A program made the translations under genes and the position numbers. The notes beneath the pieces are model-generated. The model searched no databases. It worked only from the letters and a program-made list of their open reading frames with translations, and had not been told where the DNA came from. From positions 18,740,065-18,804,064 of the forward strand of contig CM064681.1 of NCBI GenBank assembly GCA_032717465.1: a stretch of 64,000 nucleotides of DNA, in the 5' to 3' direction. Origin of the DNA: Coenobita brevimanus. Its lineage: Eukaryota > Arthropoda > Malacostraca > Decapoda > Coenobitidae. This document shows, piece after piece, positions 31,580-44,500 of this stretch (within the stretch, counting starts at the first letter, position 1; the number at the start of each line of letters is the position of its first letter).

Positions 31580-33368
31580 TTAACCCCTTAACCGCGAGGC
31601 GTCACTTTCGTGACGCTTGGGAGCAAGGGATCATACCGCGGGGCGTCGCTTTTGTGATTCTGTGTTATTTTGAATTCACCTGGGCTTCCAAGTGGGGGCT
31701 TGTATCATCTATCAGTACTGCCAATGTCCAACACTAGTCAGCACTCCTAATCTCATCTGTACTCCCATCCATTGTTGACAATTTAGCCATTTCTCCCCGT
31801 TCTTGACTCCCCTCCCTACACCCCCTCCATTACACTATTCTCTCGCCTGCCCGGCCGTGCTACGTTAAGTAAATCTTCCCTGGAATTTTTCACTGATTTC
31901 ATCCATTGAAATAAGCCCTATGCCCTATTCTTATACCAAATAATATATACAAGAAAGAAATAAGGTAAGTGAGAGTGCCATACACCTGGAATTGGCTAAT
32001 TATCACCTGACAACACCTCACGTGCACTCGTTCGCTAATTTTCGCTGTTTTTTTCCCCTTGAAATATGCCATATAATCTATTTTCATAATAAATATACAT
32101 ATAAGGAGGGAAGGTAGAAGCCTAAGTGATATTTACATTCACCTGGAACTACCTAATTTATAATGTATTGTCTAGATTTCCTGACAATCATTTCAGTGAA
32201 ATACATAGCTGTTTCAAGAGCTACGTTGGTAGTACTGAATAACCCCTAAGTAGGCCTCAACCCGGGCCGGCCCTCCTTTATCAGTTCTCTCATCTTCCGA
32301 AGAGGAGGTACGGCTCATCCTCTTGCTGACTTCAGGGCCTTTTTTCACCCCCATGCAAAGGGCCCTGTGACCTTTACCCCCTACTAAACCTAGTGTGGAA
32401 AGAGGTAAAGGGCTGACAATTGATAAAAGAGTGACTACGATCTTTCTATTGAGTAAAACAGTGCAAGTGGAATTGTAAATAATGTGTAAATAATGTGTAA
32501 ACAGCAAGTGAAAGTAATGAATGTAAATATACGTGAACAATGGAAAATAGTTTTATAAGTTACTTCAAGTGACAGTGCATAACACAGTGTAAATAAAATA
32601 GAGATGTAAATAACGTAAATAAAATAGATAACGTAAATAGAAATGTAAATGAGTAGTATTATAAGAATACGAATATATACCCTAGGAGTAATGAAAGTGA
32701 AAGTTTCACTATAGCATGTCTGAATACTATGAGTTATGAGAGTGAAGATGAAAGTGACATTCACTCTCAATGCTAGTGTACAGGACGAGAAAGTGAATGC
32801 TACGTATTTTACTGAAAGAAATTGAATCCCTACAGTGACAATAAACTAATACTGCTGAAGGAAACTTATGGATAAAGACTGTAGATATATATGTGTTATA
32901 TAGTAATAGAAATATAAAGTGTGAGGGGTTTTATGAATAATAAATGACAGAGTACCAAGAGCGAACTAGCGCAAGTGCGGTGGTCAGACGCGCTCATAAT
33001 TTTCATTGCTTTCACAGTGTTTTTTTTTTTTTGGAGTATGGATCCCAAACTAAAATTGAAAATCATAGAGTAGTGTTTATAGTGTTAATATCTGGCTGTG
33101 GTAATCATATTACGGGTTGTCGGGAAGTGTAAAGTGGAGACTTCGTTACCCTACTTCAGAGGTCTCCACAAGTCCTACGGTAACCGACGAAGGCTCAACA
33201 AACATTCCAGGAGAAAGCTGAAGGTATGTGCCATAAGCATATATAATTTTAATATTCTAGGACTAATAACTGATTTTTGGCAAATATTTTTTGAGAGTCT
33301 GTCGGAGCCCGAATAACCCCGCGGCACACACAAAACATCGGTAAACATGCCCGCGGTGTAGGGGTTAA
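31580..33368. mobile_element. TTAA-flanked piggyBac-like MITE, family P1, copy 2
   Basis: TTAA at 31580-31583 and 33365-33368. Ends are CCCCTTAACCGCGAGGC and, on the other strand, CCCCTACACCGCGGGC. The subterminal palindrome GCGTCAC-TTTC-GTGACGC is at 31599-31616. This copy lacks both internal duplications seen in copies 1 and 3 and is probably nearest the ancestral form (1781 bp between TTAAs). It interrupts the low-coordinate end of a DIRS-like element. Confidence 0.88.
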
Positions 33369-33369
33369 T

Positions 33370-34440
33370 AAAGAAACAATTGCCTCTACTTCTAACTGCT
33401 CTCACTGATATAATGCCATGCACTGAAGTTGAAGCCAAGAAGTCTGTTAATGTCAAAGGGGATATTAGCATTTAGTTAGCTGCAGGGTTAGCTCCTTTCA
33501 CTTCTGCTGGAAACAGCATGGCGCTATACCCTTGAGTTCACAGAAGTAAGTCCCGCCAAGACATTGACAGAACCAGCAAACGCGTGTACAATGAGCTCCA
33601 TAAAAAAGGTCTCCCTTTTCTGCTCGGAAACAGAGGAAAGCAGCCAAGTAGCATTGGTACTGTCCAGTGGAGGAGGCCTGTAATGCATGTAGCATAGGCT
33701 CCGCGACATTCAGCGGATAGCAGGAGGTTAGAACCCACCATAAAATTGTCATGCACAAAGATTTAGTGCTGAAAGGAGCTTCTCTGTTAGACCATTGGTA
33801 AGGCACGTCTCTCTCCAAAGACAGTGGGTTGGGGCACACTTTATGTAGCACTCCGGTGAAGAGTAGATTTCTCCCAGTCAAGACTGAGCCTGCTAACTAT
33901 GTTTAGGAGATCTTTGGATGCAGGAAGGGGAAACAGATATATGAGTGTCCACTTCATGCAGTCATCTTCTAACACATCCTGTCTCTTGTCAGCATACAGT
34001 TTATCTTTGATAGGTAAAGCAGTAACTGCATAGATTTTTGAATGCCAAAGAAGTCTACCTGCGTGTGGCCAGACCTGAGAACCAGTGAGTTAAATATGCC
34101 CCTCCAGAGAGTCCATTAAACTTAAGCAGACTTGGATCACCAAAGGGCATTTGCCCTCTGGTTCTTCTCCCCCAAAAGTACTGAGCCAACAGGTATCAGC
34201 AGCGATGGTGAGTGAGCTGCTGTATTTCTTCCGCCTGTGCCAGGAAGGGCTCTGATCTTGACATGCCATACTATTTGATGCAATGTACTGTTACTTGGTT
34301 GCTCATGTGTACTATTCTTTGCATCCTGACATTTATATGCTGACATGTTCTGTCTCTGTCCATTATCCCTGCTGTTGGTGACCCTCAATAGACTTCATGT
34401 CTCAACCATTGTCTAAGGCATTGATTACGATCGTGAGTTA
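33370..34440 (-). pseudogene. DIRS-like element: RNase H and start of recombinase region
   Basis: Minus-strand translation downstream of the RT at 34440-35430. A segment ending KWTLIYLFPLPASKDLL (about 33905-33960) resembles the end of the DIRS RNase H region, where W..YLFPP is usual. Further on, ORFs at 33524-33709 read like the N-terminal part of a tyrosine recombinase (STLDSTNATWLLSSVSEQKR). The catalytic part of the recombinase was not found; MITE P1 copy 2 interrupts at 33368. Several stops. The recombinase call is tentative. Confidence 0.5.
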
Positions 34441-35752
34441 AGGGAGTCTGACACTATTAATCATCAAAACAGTCTTCTGAGGCCTGAGCATGTGTTGATT
34501 GAAGCTTCCTTTCCGCTGTGATCACGTTTCCCTTCCATGGTAGGTGGCAGTGGCACAACCTGGCAAGGTAAAATACATTCACTGCTAAGTTCAGTAACCA
34601 CAGCAGAGACTCCCAGTGTCTTCGTGACCTCAAGTTGGCAAGAATTTTCCTGAACAAATTTCTCCACAGGCAGCATGCATTGTCTGGGGAAAAGCACACT
34701 CAGACACGACTGGAGTCCTATTCCAGGCCTAACAAGATTATTTGCTTCACAGGGGCCAAGGAAGATTTGTACATATTGATTTTGAATCCGAACTCAGCAG
34801 CTGCTTTGATTACCTAACTTATATTTTCGGGAAACTCCTCTTTTGTGGCTGCTGCGAGATGCCAGTCATTGATATACATTAATACATTGATTACTTCTGA
34901 CACCAAACAGCACACCAGCACCTTTGTTCGTCTGATGAAGACACAATGAGCTAGGTAAAGACTGATATGCCAGCATGTTAACTGGTTAGTAACTTCATTC
35001 ATTCAAGTTATGAATTTTTTGTAACACTGGTGGATGGGAATGTATTAGTAGGAGCCATGGAGGTATAATGTTGTGAGCTATTCTCCTTGATGGACATGAA
35101 GTCGAACCTGGGTCGTAATCAGCATCCTGAAGCAGTGGGTAGTACTGAACTGTTTGAAATGGTTGAGGACCATTACCAGTGTGTCTTGAGATGAATCCTG
35201 CTTGGGAGCAGTGAAGGCGTGAGAGAGGAAACCAGTCATCAAGTGAGCTCCACCATCCCTTTTTCCAGCATGCTGTCCACATGGGGTATTACCTTGAAGA
35301 TTGGCCTCATGGAGGAGGGAGGTATCTTGAGGGAAGGAAATTTGGCTGATAGCCAAATCACTCACTGACCATGTGTGCTGCCCACCATGACTGTGGCCAG
35401 TCATTTGCGTGGTCTGCCAGGGATCTGGGGGAAGGCTGGCCTGAACTAAGTGAGCCAGAGCCCTGTCGATCAGTACTGGTTGTATGATGCTCCTTTGCTA
35501 ATGTTAATTTTTGAGGTTTAGGGGCCTTGGTTCCATCTTGTCACCCTGGATGTGTTGCCTGGTACAGATGGAATGCTTGTAGTGATGAGAAGGCAACCTC
35601 CACCATTGGAGGGAGGTTAGAGAACACATGGAAGGCCAGCATATGCCTCATCCTAATGTGTGTCCAGGGCCAGGTGAGGAGGAAAGGAAGCTTCCCAGAT
35701 GCTTGCTTCCTTGGACACTTGCTCCATCGTGGTGAACGCCATGTTTCTAGCA
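34440..35752 (-). pseudogene. DIRS-like reverse transcriptase
   Basis: On the minus strand, MTGFLSHAFTAPKQD (about 35205-35245) matches the usual GFIS..F.VPKKDG start of DIRS RTs. LMYINDWHLAAATKEEF (about 34840-34880) stands where DIRS elements have YIDDWLL, so the catalytic pair reads ND. INMYKSSLAPVKQIILLG follows, as in N..KS.L.P.Q.I.FLG. DIRS elements use a tyrosine recombinase instead of integrase. Stops and frameshifts break the frame repeatedly. Sequence 35541-35752 on this strand is probably the region before RT. MITE array P3 separates it from 36351-37000. Confidence 0.65.
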
Positions 35753-36350
35753 TTAACTCATTCGTGCCCAGTGTCCTCAGTTCAGGACAGAAATGGGATT
35801 TTTTTTAAAGTGAATAAGGAAGGAAAGCCCAGGGTAGGGCTTGGCAACTATGAGCCAAAAGGCAGAGGACAGTACGCCTAGTATCCTTTGGGCAGAATCA
35901 CTCACAGGAACCCTGGGAACTGATGGGTTAAGCACTGATAAATTTCTCAGTTTCTTTAACCCACTCACGCCCAATGTCCTCAGTTTAACACGGAACTGGG
36001 GCTTTTCAAAAGTTACAATAATAAAGAAGGGAACCCCGGGGTAAAGATCTCTGAGTTTCGCGACTATGAGCCGATAGGCGGAGGGCAGTACGCCTCGTAC
36101 TCTTCCAGCAGAATCACTCATAGAGGAAGCCTGGGAGATAAAGGGTTAAGCACTGACATATCTGTCATTTTCTTTAACCCATTCGCACCAACTGCCCTCA
36201 TTTAGCACAGGACTGGGGTTTTTAAAAGTTAATAAGGAAAAGGAACCCCAGGGTAGGGATTATGAGCTTCGTGACTAAGAGCTGATAGGCGAAGGGTAGT
36301 ATGGCAAGTAATCTTCCTGCAGAATCACTGACAGAGGAACCCTGGGAGAT
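35753..36350. mobile_element. Tandem array of three TTAA-ended MITE units (family P3)
   Basis: Unit 1 is 35753-35931, unit 2 is 35956-36149 and unit 3 starts at 36174. Units 1 and 2 begin TTAACYCAYTC and end GGGTTAA. The spacers after units 1 and 2 are alike (GCACTGATAAATTTCTC... and GCACTGACATATCTGTC..., 24 bp each), so unit plus spacer was duplicated. Unit 3 ends without TTAA near 36350. Internal landmarks include TGTCCTCAGTT, AAGGGAACCCCGGGGTA and GACTATGAGCCGATAGGCGG. Confidence 0.78.
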
Positions 36351-37091
36351 TCTTCACTGTCTGCACTAGAGACTGTTAGCAAGTTATTTGAGCTATTTTT
36401 AAATTCTGCTGCCAATACCAGTACAGAACCTGAGGTCTTAGGCTGCTGACAGGAGCCAGATCCAGAGAGATGACCAAAGATGACAGTTTTGCCACTCTTC
36501 ACTGACACTGGGAACTGGATTGGCATGACCCTGTGAGGAATTTTGTGAAATACTCAGGCCACTCCTTGAGATGGGACAGGAAGTGGGCTAGCAACAATGA
36601 GGAGGGAAACTTCTCTGAAAAAACTGATCCTTTCTATCTGTCGTGGTAGTCGACATCCCACTTAACCCATGAGAAGGAGGGGGTCACCACCAATGCTCTG
36701 AAAGTGTTGTCCTCCAGAGTCATAAGTTGCACGATGCTGTCTTCTTTGAAGGATGACAGGGCAGTCACTGCATAATTGTCAGCATCTGTGATGGCTGTGG
36801 CATTGGTCATGAAGGGCCCTGCTCTCACTTCCGCCTTCTTGAGCCAGACAGGGGGGAACTGGACTTCCATGGTTTCCTTCACCATTAAAACCCAGCGAAG
36901 ACCAATGTTCTGAGATTCCAGTAACGATTTGTCTAACTGCTCCAGGAAGGTTTTGAAGAATGAGACCTGCACAAGCAGCTTCAAACCCTTAAGAATTCAC
37001 TGCTAGTTAAGAATCAAGTGGTCCACACTGGGTCTGGCTATTCCATCCTCCTTGTTCTCCTTCCCCTGTGTATATAAGGGTGTGTAGCTTT
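36351..37091 (-). pseudogene. Probable DIRS-like ORF1 fragment
   Basis: Minus-strand ORFs at 36634-36984 and 36275-36526 lie upstream of the DIRS-like RT in the same orientation, where the gag-like ORF1 is expected. They contain serine-rich text and no motif that I recognise. The assignment rests on position only. Confidence 0.35.
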
Positions 37092-37861
37092 TTAACCCGC
37101 CCCATCCCAACCACTTTTCCACCACTGACTCCCCCCAGTCCTGACCATTTTAGGAAAAAAATTTTTTTTGGCTCAAACCTTCGCTTTTGGTGAGAAACAT
37201 CGAAAATTCATAAAGAAATCGCTCACCTGAGGTTTTAAATACTCATTACAGGTAGGAGTACCTCCTTACCTTCCTGGGTTTTCTATCAGGCTGGCACCAA
37301 AGAAAACGAGTTCTATGGGAGGATAACTATTTCACACCACTCATAAACGGTATTTATTTATTTACTTGGTACGAATTTATATGTAGTACAAGAGTACATT
37401 GGTTTTCAAGCAGTAATATAGGCATTATAAGCATTGTTTCACTCACTAATACCTGACCTTTTTTTGCCACATTACCTGATCATCATTTCTAACTGTTTCT
37501 TCCTCTAATGCTATGTAAAGTTTGTCCTCCACATTGTCATTGATTGGGGAATCACTCTGGCCCTGAATTTCGTACCATTGCATGACATAGCTATACTGGC
37601 CAGGTCACTGATAACAGGTAAATTGCTGAGACAATGGCATGCAGGGGGGGGGGAGGAGGTCATGCTGGGTAAGGCATTGTCCCTGCCTGGCATCTTGTTG
37701 AGGAAGGTGTCACGTGTATACGTACCAAAAATGACTCGCGAAAATTTAAAATTGTGCAAATTTGGGACCTTGCAATTTTTTCGCGTTTATGTACGTCGAC
37801 GGGATTGGCAGTGACAAAACGTGTGGACGTTAAAGAACGTCGACGGGACGCCGCGGGTTAA
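37092..37861. mobile_element. TTAA-flanked MITE, family P2, copy B
   Basis: TTAA at 37092-37095 and 37858-37861; ends CCCGCCCCATCCC and, on the other strand, CCCGCGGCGTCCC. Internal sequence is close to copy A (24458-25243) from TTTTGGCTCAAAC to CTTGCAAT. Near the right end the palindrome GACGTTAAAGAACGTC is at 37826-37841. ORFs across it are short and not persuasive. Confidence 0.85.
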
Positions 37862-38429
37862 AGGGGGTTAGGGATTGCCTCTCTACTGGACTGGATAATC
37901 CTGTCTGGACCCCCAGTCAGGTAACAATCGAGAATCAAGGGATGAGGAGCGAGAGGAAAATGACGAAGAAGAATAATACCAGCTTCTAGTATCCTGGCCA
38001 CGTTATAACTCTGCGACTGCCAGTTGTAGTTTTAATCGATTCTGCCAGTGAATCTATGGTAAGTGCAGGAGTTGAGACATAGGAATAGGGTGAGGTGGGC
38101 CAGTAAGCTGAGAAAGACTGTTAATGGCGGTAGCACTCGATCTCTTCTGTCGCCCTTTGCTCCAGAGATGGCTGGTGGTGATGAATGAGGTCTCCGCTGT
38201 GATACAATGTAGTGGGTGGGTGGGGGGTGTCATGGTTTATGCATTTTTCTCTCGATGCTCTGGATGGCTGAAGAGGCCATGTGATTAAAATGTTTTTTAT
38301 GACACGGCCTCTGTCCTCAATTTTTTCAGACTTTTCCTCGCTCACTGCCATTCTGGAGCCTTTCCAGGCCCCTGGGGACTTTCCTTCTCTGCTCCAGCAT
38401 TCCACTTAGAATAGAAGTTCATGTCAGGT
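37862..38429 (-). other. Possible 5' part of the DIRS-like element
   Basis: A minus-strand ORF (38121-38405) starts MECWSREGKSPGAWKGS and matches nothing I know. By position it could be the ORF1 start of the DIRS-like element, but no motif supports this. Confidence 0.3.
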
Positions 38430-38493
38430 TGGTTTAGCTCTGGAGTTAAGCCCAGAAGACACGGTACCAGAATCATATGCAAAGTATCTGGCA

Positions 38494-39357
38494 ATGAAAC
38501 TCTCTAGGGGAAGGTCAGTACTAGATATTGACATTTTTCATCTTCACCATGGCATTGTCTCAGTTTACTGCAGAGAACCTAAAATTTATTCTCAGTGGGA
38601 TGGAAGCATCATTACTGAAGTATCCTCCCCACAAGAGAGCTCCGGATTACAGGCTCTGACTTCTGTTTCGGGTGCCGAAGCAACCTGTGCTTCACTTGCC
38701 ACAGACAAATGCAAGGGTGCAATCTTTTCCTGTGACCTCTTCCGATACCCTGAAGCACAGTTGTTGGAGAGACTGAGATCTTCTGGTGAGGTGGCTGTTG
38801 AGTGCCTGCAAAAGGAAATTAATGGTATCCTGACCCCGACTTCGACCTTGTTCCTCACTTTTGACAGGTTAACCTTACCTACTTTTGTAAAGCTGGCCTG
38901 CCTATTACTTCCTGTAAAGTCTTATGTGCCTACCCCAAATTAATGTTTCCACTGCCAAGGATATGGACATGTTTGCCGATTTTGCCATCATGCACAGGCA
39001 CTTCCTGGTGTCTGTGTCTCCTGTGGTGGACCAAGTCATACCAGTGACTGTCCAGGACCCCTTAATTGCTCTCGCTGCGGGAGTCCTCATTCTGTAAATT
39101 CTAGAAACTGCCCTTGCTACTGCCTCAAAAAGGAGATTTTGCCCATTTGGACACATGAGAAGGTTTTGCGTCCTGAGAGAGGCCAGACTCTCTTCTTCAG
39201 GCTGGGATTACTTATGATACTGTCCTCTCTGGAATGCCATTGCACCACCGTGTGTCTCAGAGGCTGCCTCTGCCAATTTCATTGCCCACTCCATTGCCTA
39301 GAGATTTGCAGTATGCTCTCCCCAAGGTTAGCACTGTTTGTGAGATTCTTTTTGAAT
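38494..39357 (+). pseudogene. LINE ORF1 (gag-like) with CCHC zinc knuckles, 5' part
   Basis: The 38494-38943 ORF ends at a stop that lies one codon before the first zinc knuckle. Before it, LTPTSTLFLTFDRLTLP resembles the conserved block ahead of the knuckles in I and Jockey ORF1 proteins. The knuckles read CFHCQGYGHVCRFC (CX2CX4HX4C, from 38944), CVSCGGPSHTSDC and CSRCGSPHSVNSRNC (CX2CX3HX6C). These bind element RNA. A frameshift near 39175 shifts the rest. The sequence stops at the inserted antisense LINE near 39357 and resumes at 45740. Confidence 0.8.
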
Positions 39358-41447
39358 GCAAGAAAGAAGGAACCAAAGGCCAGGAGCCCGCAAACCGTTC
39401 CTTCCATGAAAAACAAAAACAATACAAAAGAGGGCCAAATTCAAGATCTGTTTATTTCAAGATGCCTGGACACACTGCGTTTGAAACTCTGGAGATCATA
39501 GGAAGTAGGGAGCAGTTCCAGAGTTGACCTGTTGCATAAATGAGGGACTGGGAGTAACGGTTAACTCTTGCATAAGAGAGTTGGACAGAAAAGAAGTGAC
39601 AGTTTGTTGCCAGATGGGTGCTATGCACCCGTCTTAGAGGTGGAGGGATCCAAGCACTCAGGAAAGAGAAGCACTGACCATGGAAGTAACAATAGAAAAG
39701 AGATAAAGATGCAACAGTGTGGCGAAGAGACAGAGGTTCAAGGGAGCCAGTAAGAGGAGAGTTGATCAGATGAAAAGCCTTTGACTCCACCCTATTGAGA
39801 AGAGCTGTATGTGGGGAGCCTCCCCCACAGGAGAGTTGTACTCTACACAGGGGTGAATAAAACCCGTGTATAAAGTCAACAATTGTGCAGAGGTAAAGAA
39901 AGTGCGGAGTCGGCTTAGCACACCTCTCTTGGAAGCAGATTTTACAAGAGATTCAATATGAGATTTCCAAGATAAGTCCCGAGTCAGTGAAACCCCAAGC
40001 ATGTTCAAGGATGATGCAGGACTGAGCTGGATATTATTAAACATTAGTGGGTACTCCTGTGGAAGATTGTGTCGGGTTGATAGTTGTAAAAACTGAGTTT
40101 TTAATCCATTCAAAACAACAAGATTATTTTTTCCCCAGTCAGAGATACGAGCCAAGTCAGACATCAGGTGTGCCATAGCCTCATCCCTTGTTTGTTGAAG
40201 TAACTGCTGAGATGGATGTTGCAGAAACAGAATGGAAAGGTGAAGGGTGGAATCATCAGCATACGAGTGGATGGAGTTAGATGTACAGCATAGAAGATCA
40301 TTGATGAATAAAAGGAAGAGAGTTGGTGATAGGACAGAGCCCTGAAGAACACCACTGTTGATAGATATAGGAGAAAAACGATGGCCGTCTCCAACAGTAG
40401 CTATAGAATGACCAGAAAGGAAGCTGTAGATGAAGGCACAGATAGAAGAATAGAAACCGTAAGAGGGCAGCTTGGAAATTAAAGATTACGCCTGACTCGA
40501 TCGAAAGCCTTTGAGATCTCAAGTGCAATGGCAAAGATATCGCCAAAGTCTCAAAAGGAGGATGACCAGGAGCCTGAAAGGTAGGTGAGAAGATCGCCAG
40601 TGGAGCATCCCTGACTGAACCCATACTGACGATCAGAAAGAAGGTTGTGATAGGAAAGATTCTTTAATTTTTTTCTGTTAAGAATTGACTCGAAAACTTT
40701 TGTGACACAGGATATTAAAGCAATTTGATAATAGTTAGAGGATTGGGAATGGTCACACTTCTTTGGGACTGGCTGAATGAGAGCAAACTTCCAACAAGAA
40801 GAAAAGGTACAAGTTGACAGACAAAGGTGAAAGAGTTTACCTAGGCAGGTTGTAAGCACACAAGCACAGTTCTTGAGGACAACAGGAGGGACTGCATCAG
40901 GCCCATATGCCTTATTAGTATTGAGGCCAGTGATGGCAGAAAATACATCAGCTTAAGAAATTTTCATGTCAGCCATGAAGAAGTCTGAGGGGGGAAGTGA
41001 TGGAGGCATAGCACCGGAATCGTCTAAGGTGGAATTGGAGGAGAAAGTCTGAATGAAGAGATCTGCTTTACCAGTGAAAGAAATAGCTACAGAGCCATGA
41101 GAATAGAAAAGAGGAGGGAAGGATGATGAGGTAAAGTTGTTAGAAAGGTTTTTGGCAAGGTGCCAGAAGGAGCAGGAAGAATTCAAGTTGGAGAGTTGAG
41201 TGCACTTAGTACAGATGAATTTTTTTTTAGCAGAGCGAAGAACAGCCTTAGCATGATTCCAGGCAGAAACATAAACAAGATGTGATTCAGGGGTGGGTTG
41301 GCTCTGGTACCTTTTGTAGGCCCTCATCTTGATGCGGACATCATTAGAACAAGCGTGATTAAACAAAGGCTTTCTTGCATTAGTCAAAGGATATAAGAAG
41401 GGAATGTATTCTTCCATGCCCGGGAGAATAGCTTCCGTACTGTGCAA

Positions 41448-41584
41448 GGCCTCCAGCAATGGAAGCAATAATCATTCCATGGAAAATCAAAGTACTGCCT
41501 GAGGACCTCCCATTCTGCAGCTCCAAAGTGCCACGGACGAAGTTTCTTTAGAGGGTCCACAGGCTGTGCCGGAGCGATAGGACA
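41448..41584. repeat. 137-bp direct repeat, left copy
   Basis: From GGCCTCCAGCAATGGAAGC to GGAGCGATAGGACA, repeated at 44930-45066 with about three to four substitutions. It lies on the left side of the sense D element. Confidence 0.93.
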
Positions 41585-44500
41585 GAGGAATAGACTGTAG
41601 CACCAGTCGAACAGGGCAGTACTCCCGAGGTTGATGGCAAGCTGGTGATAGGGAGAGCTGGAGTTCCCGTTTCACCAGCCCTCAGGACTTGATCCTGACC
41701 ATCTCCCTTTTCTGAACATTTTCAGTGCATTCATTTACACAGAGAGTAGGCCAGCATGCTCTCATAATACCTCTACCTTCAACTGTCTACACCACACTAC
41801 ATGCGCATATCACACCTTCTATTCACATCTTTAGTAATGGCAGCTGCAATCTTACAATCAAATGTGGTGGTACCTCGGATTGCCACCACCGGCAGGGTAG
41901 GGCTGGAAGCACAGGGTCCTCCCGGTCGCCATCAAGCGACTGTGCCGGCAGCGACTGTTGCTATTTCCGGGAATGCTCGTCGGTGAAGAGGTGACGGTGT
42001 GGCCTTATTCTTTACCAACATCCGTGGCCTTACCACAAATTTAAACTCAGTTCATTTTTTCCTTCAGTCCATATCCCCTTTGGCCCTTTTCCTCACAGAA
42101 CCACAAATCTCACCCTCTACCGATATATCTCCATTTTGTTTTCCCGGTTACCATCTCCTTACAAACTTTCGAAACAAGGGCGGCACCTGTTGTTATATCA
42201 AATCCCAATATGCAGTTGATACTATTTTAAACTTCACTTCATCTGGTTTTGATTACTCATTATATAAATTAAATTGCCAAAACATTACCAAATATATCTG
42301 TGTAGTTTATCGTTCCCCCAATGCTTCTTCGGAACCCAGTGTATTTGATTCCATATCCACTCAGTTGAGTAACCTTGACCTTGCCCTTGGCAATGAAATT
42401 ACCATTTTGGGTGATTTTAACATACACAATGTTGAATGGTTATTGCATTCTGCCCGGACTGACGACGCTGCTCTAGAATGTGAGCTGTTTGCGGAATCGT
42501 TTAATCTCACCCAGTTGGTAAAGCAACCAACCAGAATACCTGATAATCCTGACCATAATGCCCATCTCTTGGATTTATTCTTGACAAATAATCCAGATCA
42601 ATACAGGATAGAGGTACTGTCACCACTTGGATCCTCTGACCACAATCTCATCAAAGCCTCATTAGTTAACCCTCTTACACCTCCCCATTCCGAACCTGTC
42701 AGGGTGACCCGATGGCACTTTGACAGGGCAGACTGGGATGGATTTAGAAATTATCTTGCTGATGTTCCATGGCAGTCTTTCTTCTCTAGTGATCCCAATT
42801 CTACCCAGTCCCACATTTTCGACTTAATACTAGCTGGTATGGATTTATTCATACCAAGTCAACAATTCACTAAAAGATCAAACTCTCCAAAATGGTTTGA
42901 TGGCAATTGTGCCAGAGCAACAGCCCGAAAGTCATTAGCATATAACTCTTACTTAAAATCAAAACCATTTAACTCCCTTCCCAATTTAAAATTGCTAGAA
43001 ATCATGCAAAAGCTGCATTAAATCTATCTAAATCAAACTTTCTTCAAAAGCAAGCATCAAAACTACTTAACAACCCTAATGACAATAGAATATTCTGGTC
43101 AACTGTTAATTCTTTCAATAATACCTTTAACAAGTCATCTTCCATTCCCCCACTAAAATCTTCAGATGGCAATATTACAAATGACCCACGTGGGAAAGCA
43201 GATATCTTTGCTAGTACTTTTGCAAGAAACTCTACCATATATGATACCAGCCAGAATGTCTCAGTACTGGAACTTGATTCTCCCGAAATTGCCCCACTTA
43301 AAATACAGACAAGATTCATAAAATCCATCCTAGACAATTTACCTACCAACAAAGCTCCAGGCCCAGATGGAATTCCGCCAATTGTTTTGAAAAAGGGTTC
43401 CCCTGAACTTGCCTCTGTCCTAGCCAAACTATTTAGACTATGCATACCTACTTCTTTATTCCCAAGTTCATGGAAAGAAGCCAATATCCACCCAGTTCCG
43501 AAGAAAGGAAGTTCATCTGACCCCTCCAATTACAGACCAATAGCTGTCACATCTTCTCTTGGTAAGGTATTTGAAACTTTAATTAATAAGCATATTGTTA
43601 AACATCTTGAATCCAACAACTTAATTAGTGATAGACAATACGGTTTTCGCCACGAAAGATCCACCATTGACATACTCAATCTCTTAACTCATACCATCCA
43701 TCAATCAATTGATCTTTTTGGAGAAACTCATGCAGTAGCTCTTGATATCTCTAAAGCTTTCGACAGAGTATGGCACCGTTCCCTGCTGTCCAAACTCCCT
43801 TGCTATGGACTAACGTCTTTTGTTCCTTTGATTTCTTCTTATCTTAGTGACAGGAAAATAAGAGTAAAAGTAGATGATGTATATTCGAATTTCCACTCAG
43901 TTAACGCCGGCGTGCCGCAGGGATCAGTTCTGGCACCAACCCTATTTCTGGTCCATATTAATGATCTCTTATCTGTCACTCACAATCCCGTTCACTCATA
44001 TGCAGATGACTCAACGCTACATAGTTCATTCACACTCAGACATCCATTTACAAAGTCTAATATCTCTACCTCTCAACTCAGTACAGCCATCTCCATAAAT
44101 CAAGATCTAGCTACAATCAGTGAATGGGGACAAAACAACCTTGTCTCTTTTAATGCTAGTAAAACTAAATATATACAGTTTACTAATAGACAGATATTGC
44201 CAGATTCGTACATTACCTTCAGTGCTACTAATATTCCCATCTCCAAAAGTATTGAAATTCTTGGTGTCTCACTTAACAGTGCCCTCAGCTGGACCTCTCA
44301 TGTCAGATCACTTGCTAAAACCGCCTCAAAGAAACTTGGATTATTGTACAGAGTCCGTAACTTCTTCACCGATGAGCATTTAGCTATAATTTATAAGAGT
44401 CATGTGCGCTCTCAGCTTGAATATTACTCACCCTTGTGGAATGGTTGTGGAGAGGTTGCATTAAGACAACAAGACAAAATTCAGAATAAAGCTGTTAGAA

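Noticed and set aside
32435..32770. Minus-strand membrane-like ORF in P1 copy 2
   Set aside because: It is made of AT-rich low-complexity DNA (FIYVIYISI type) and is broken in the other two copies.
35753..36177. CRISPR-like alternation of repeat and spacer in P3
   Set aside because: The spacers are nearly identical to each other, so this is a tandem duplication of element plus flank.
37862..38429. Confident DIRS ORF1 start
   Set aside because: Only position supports this; no motif was recognised.
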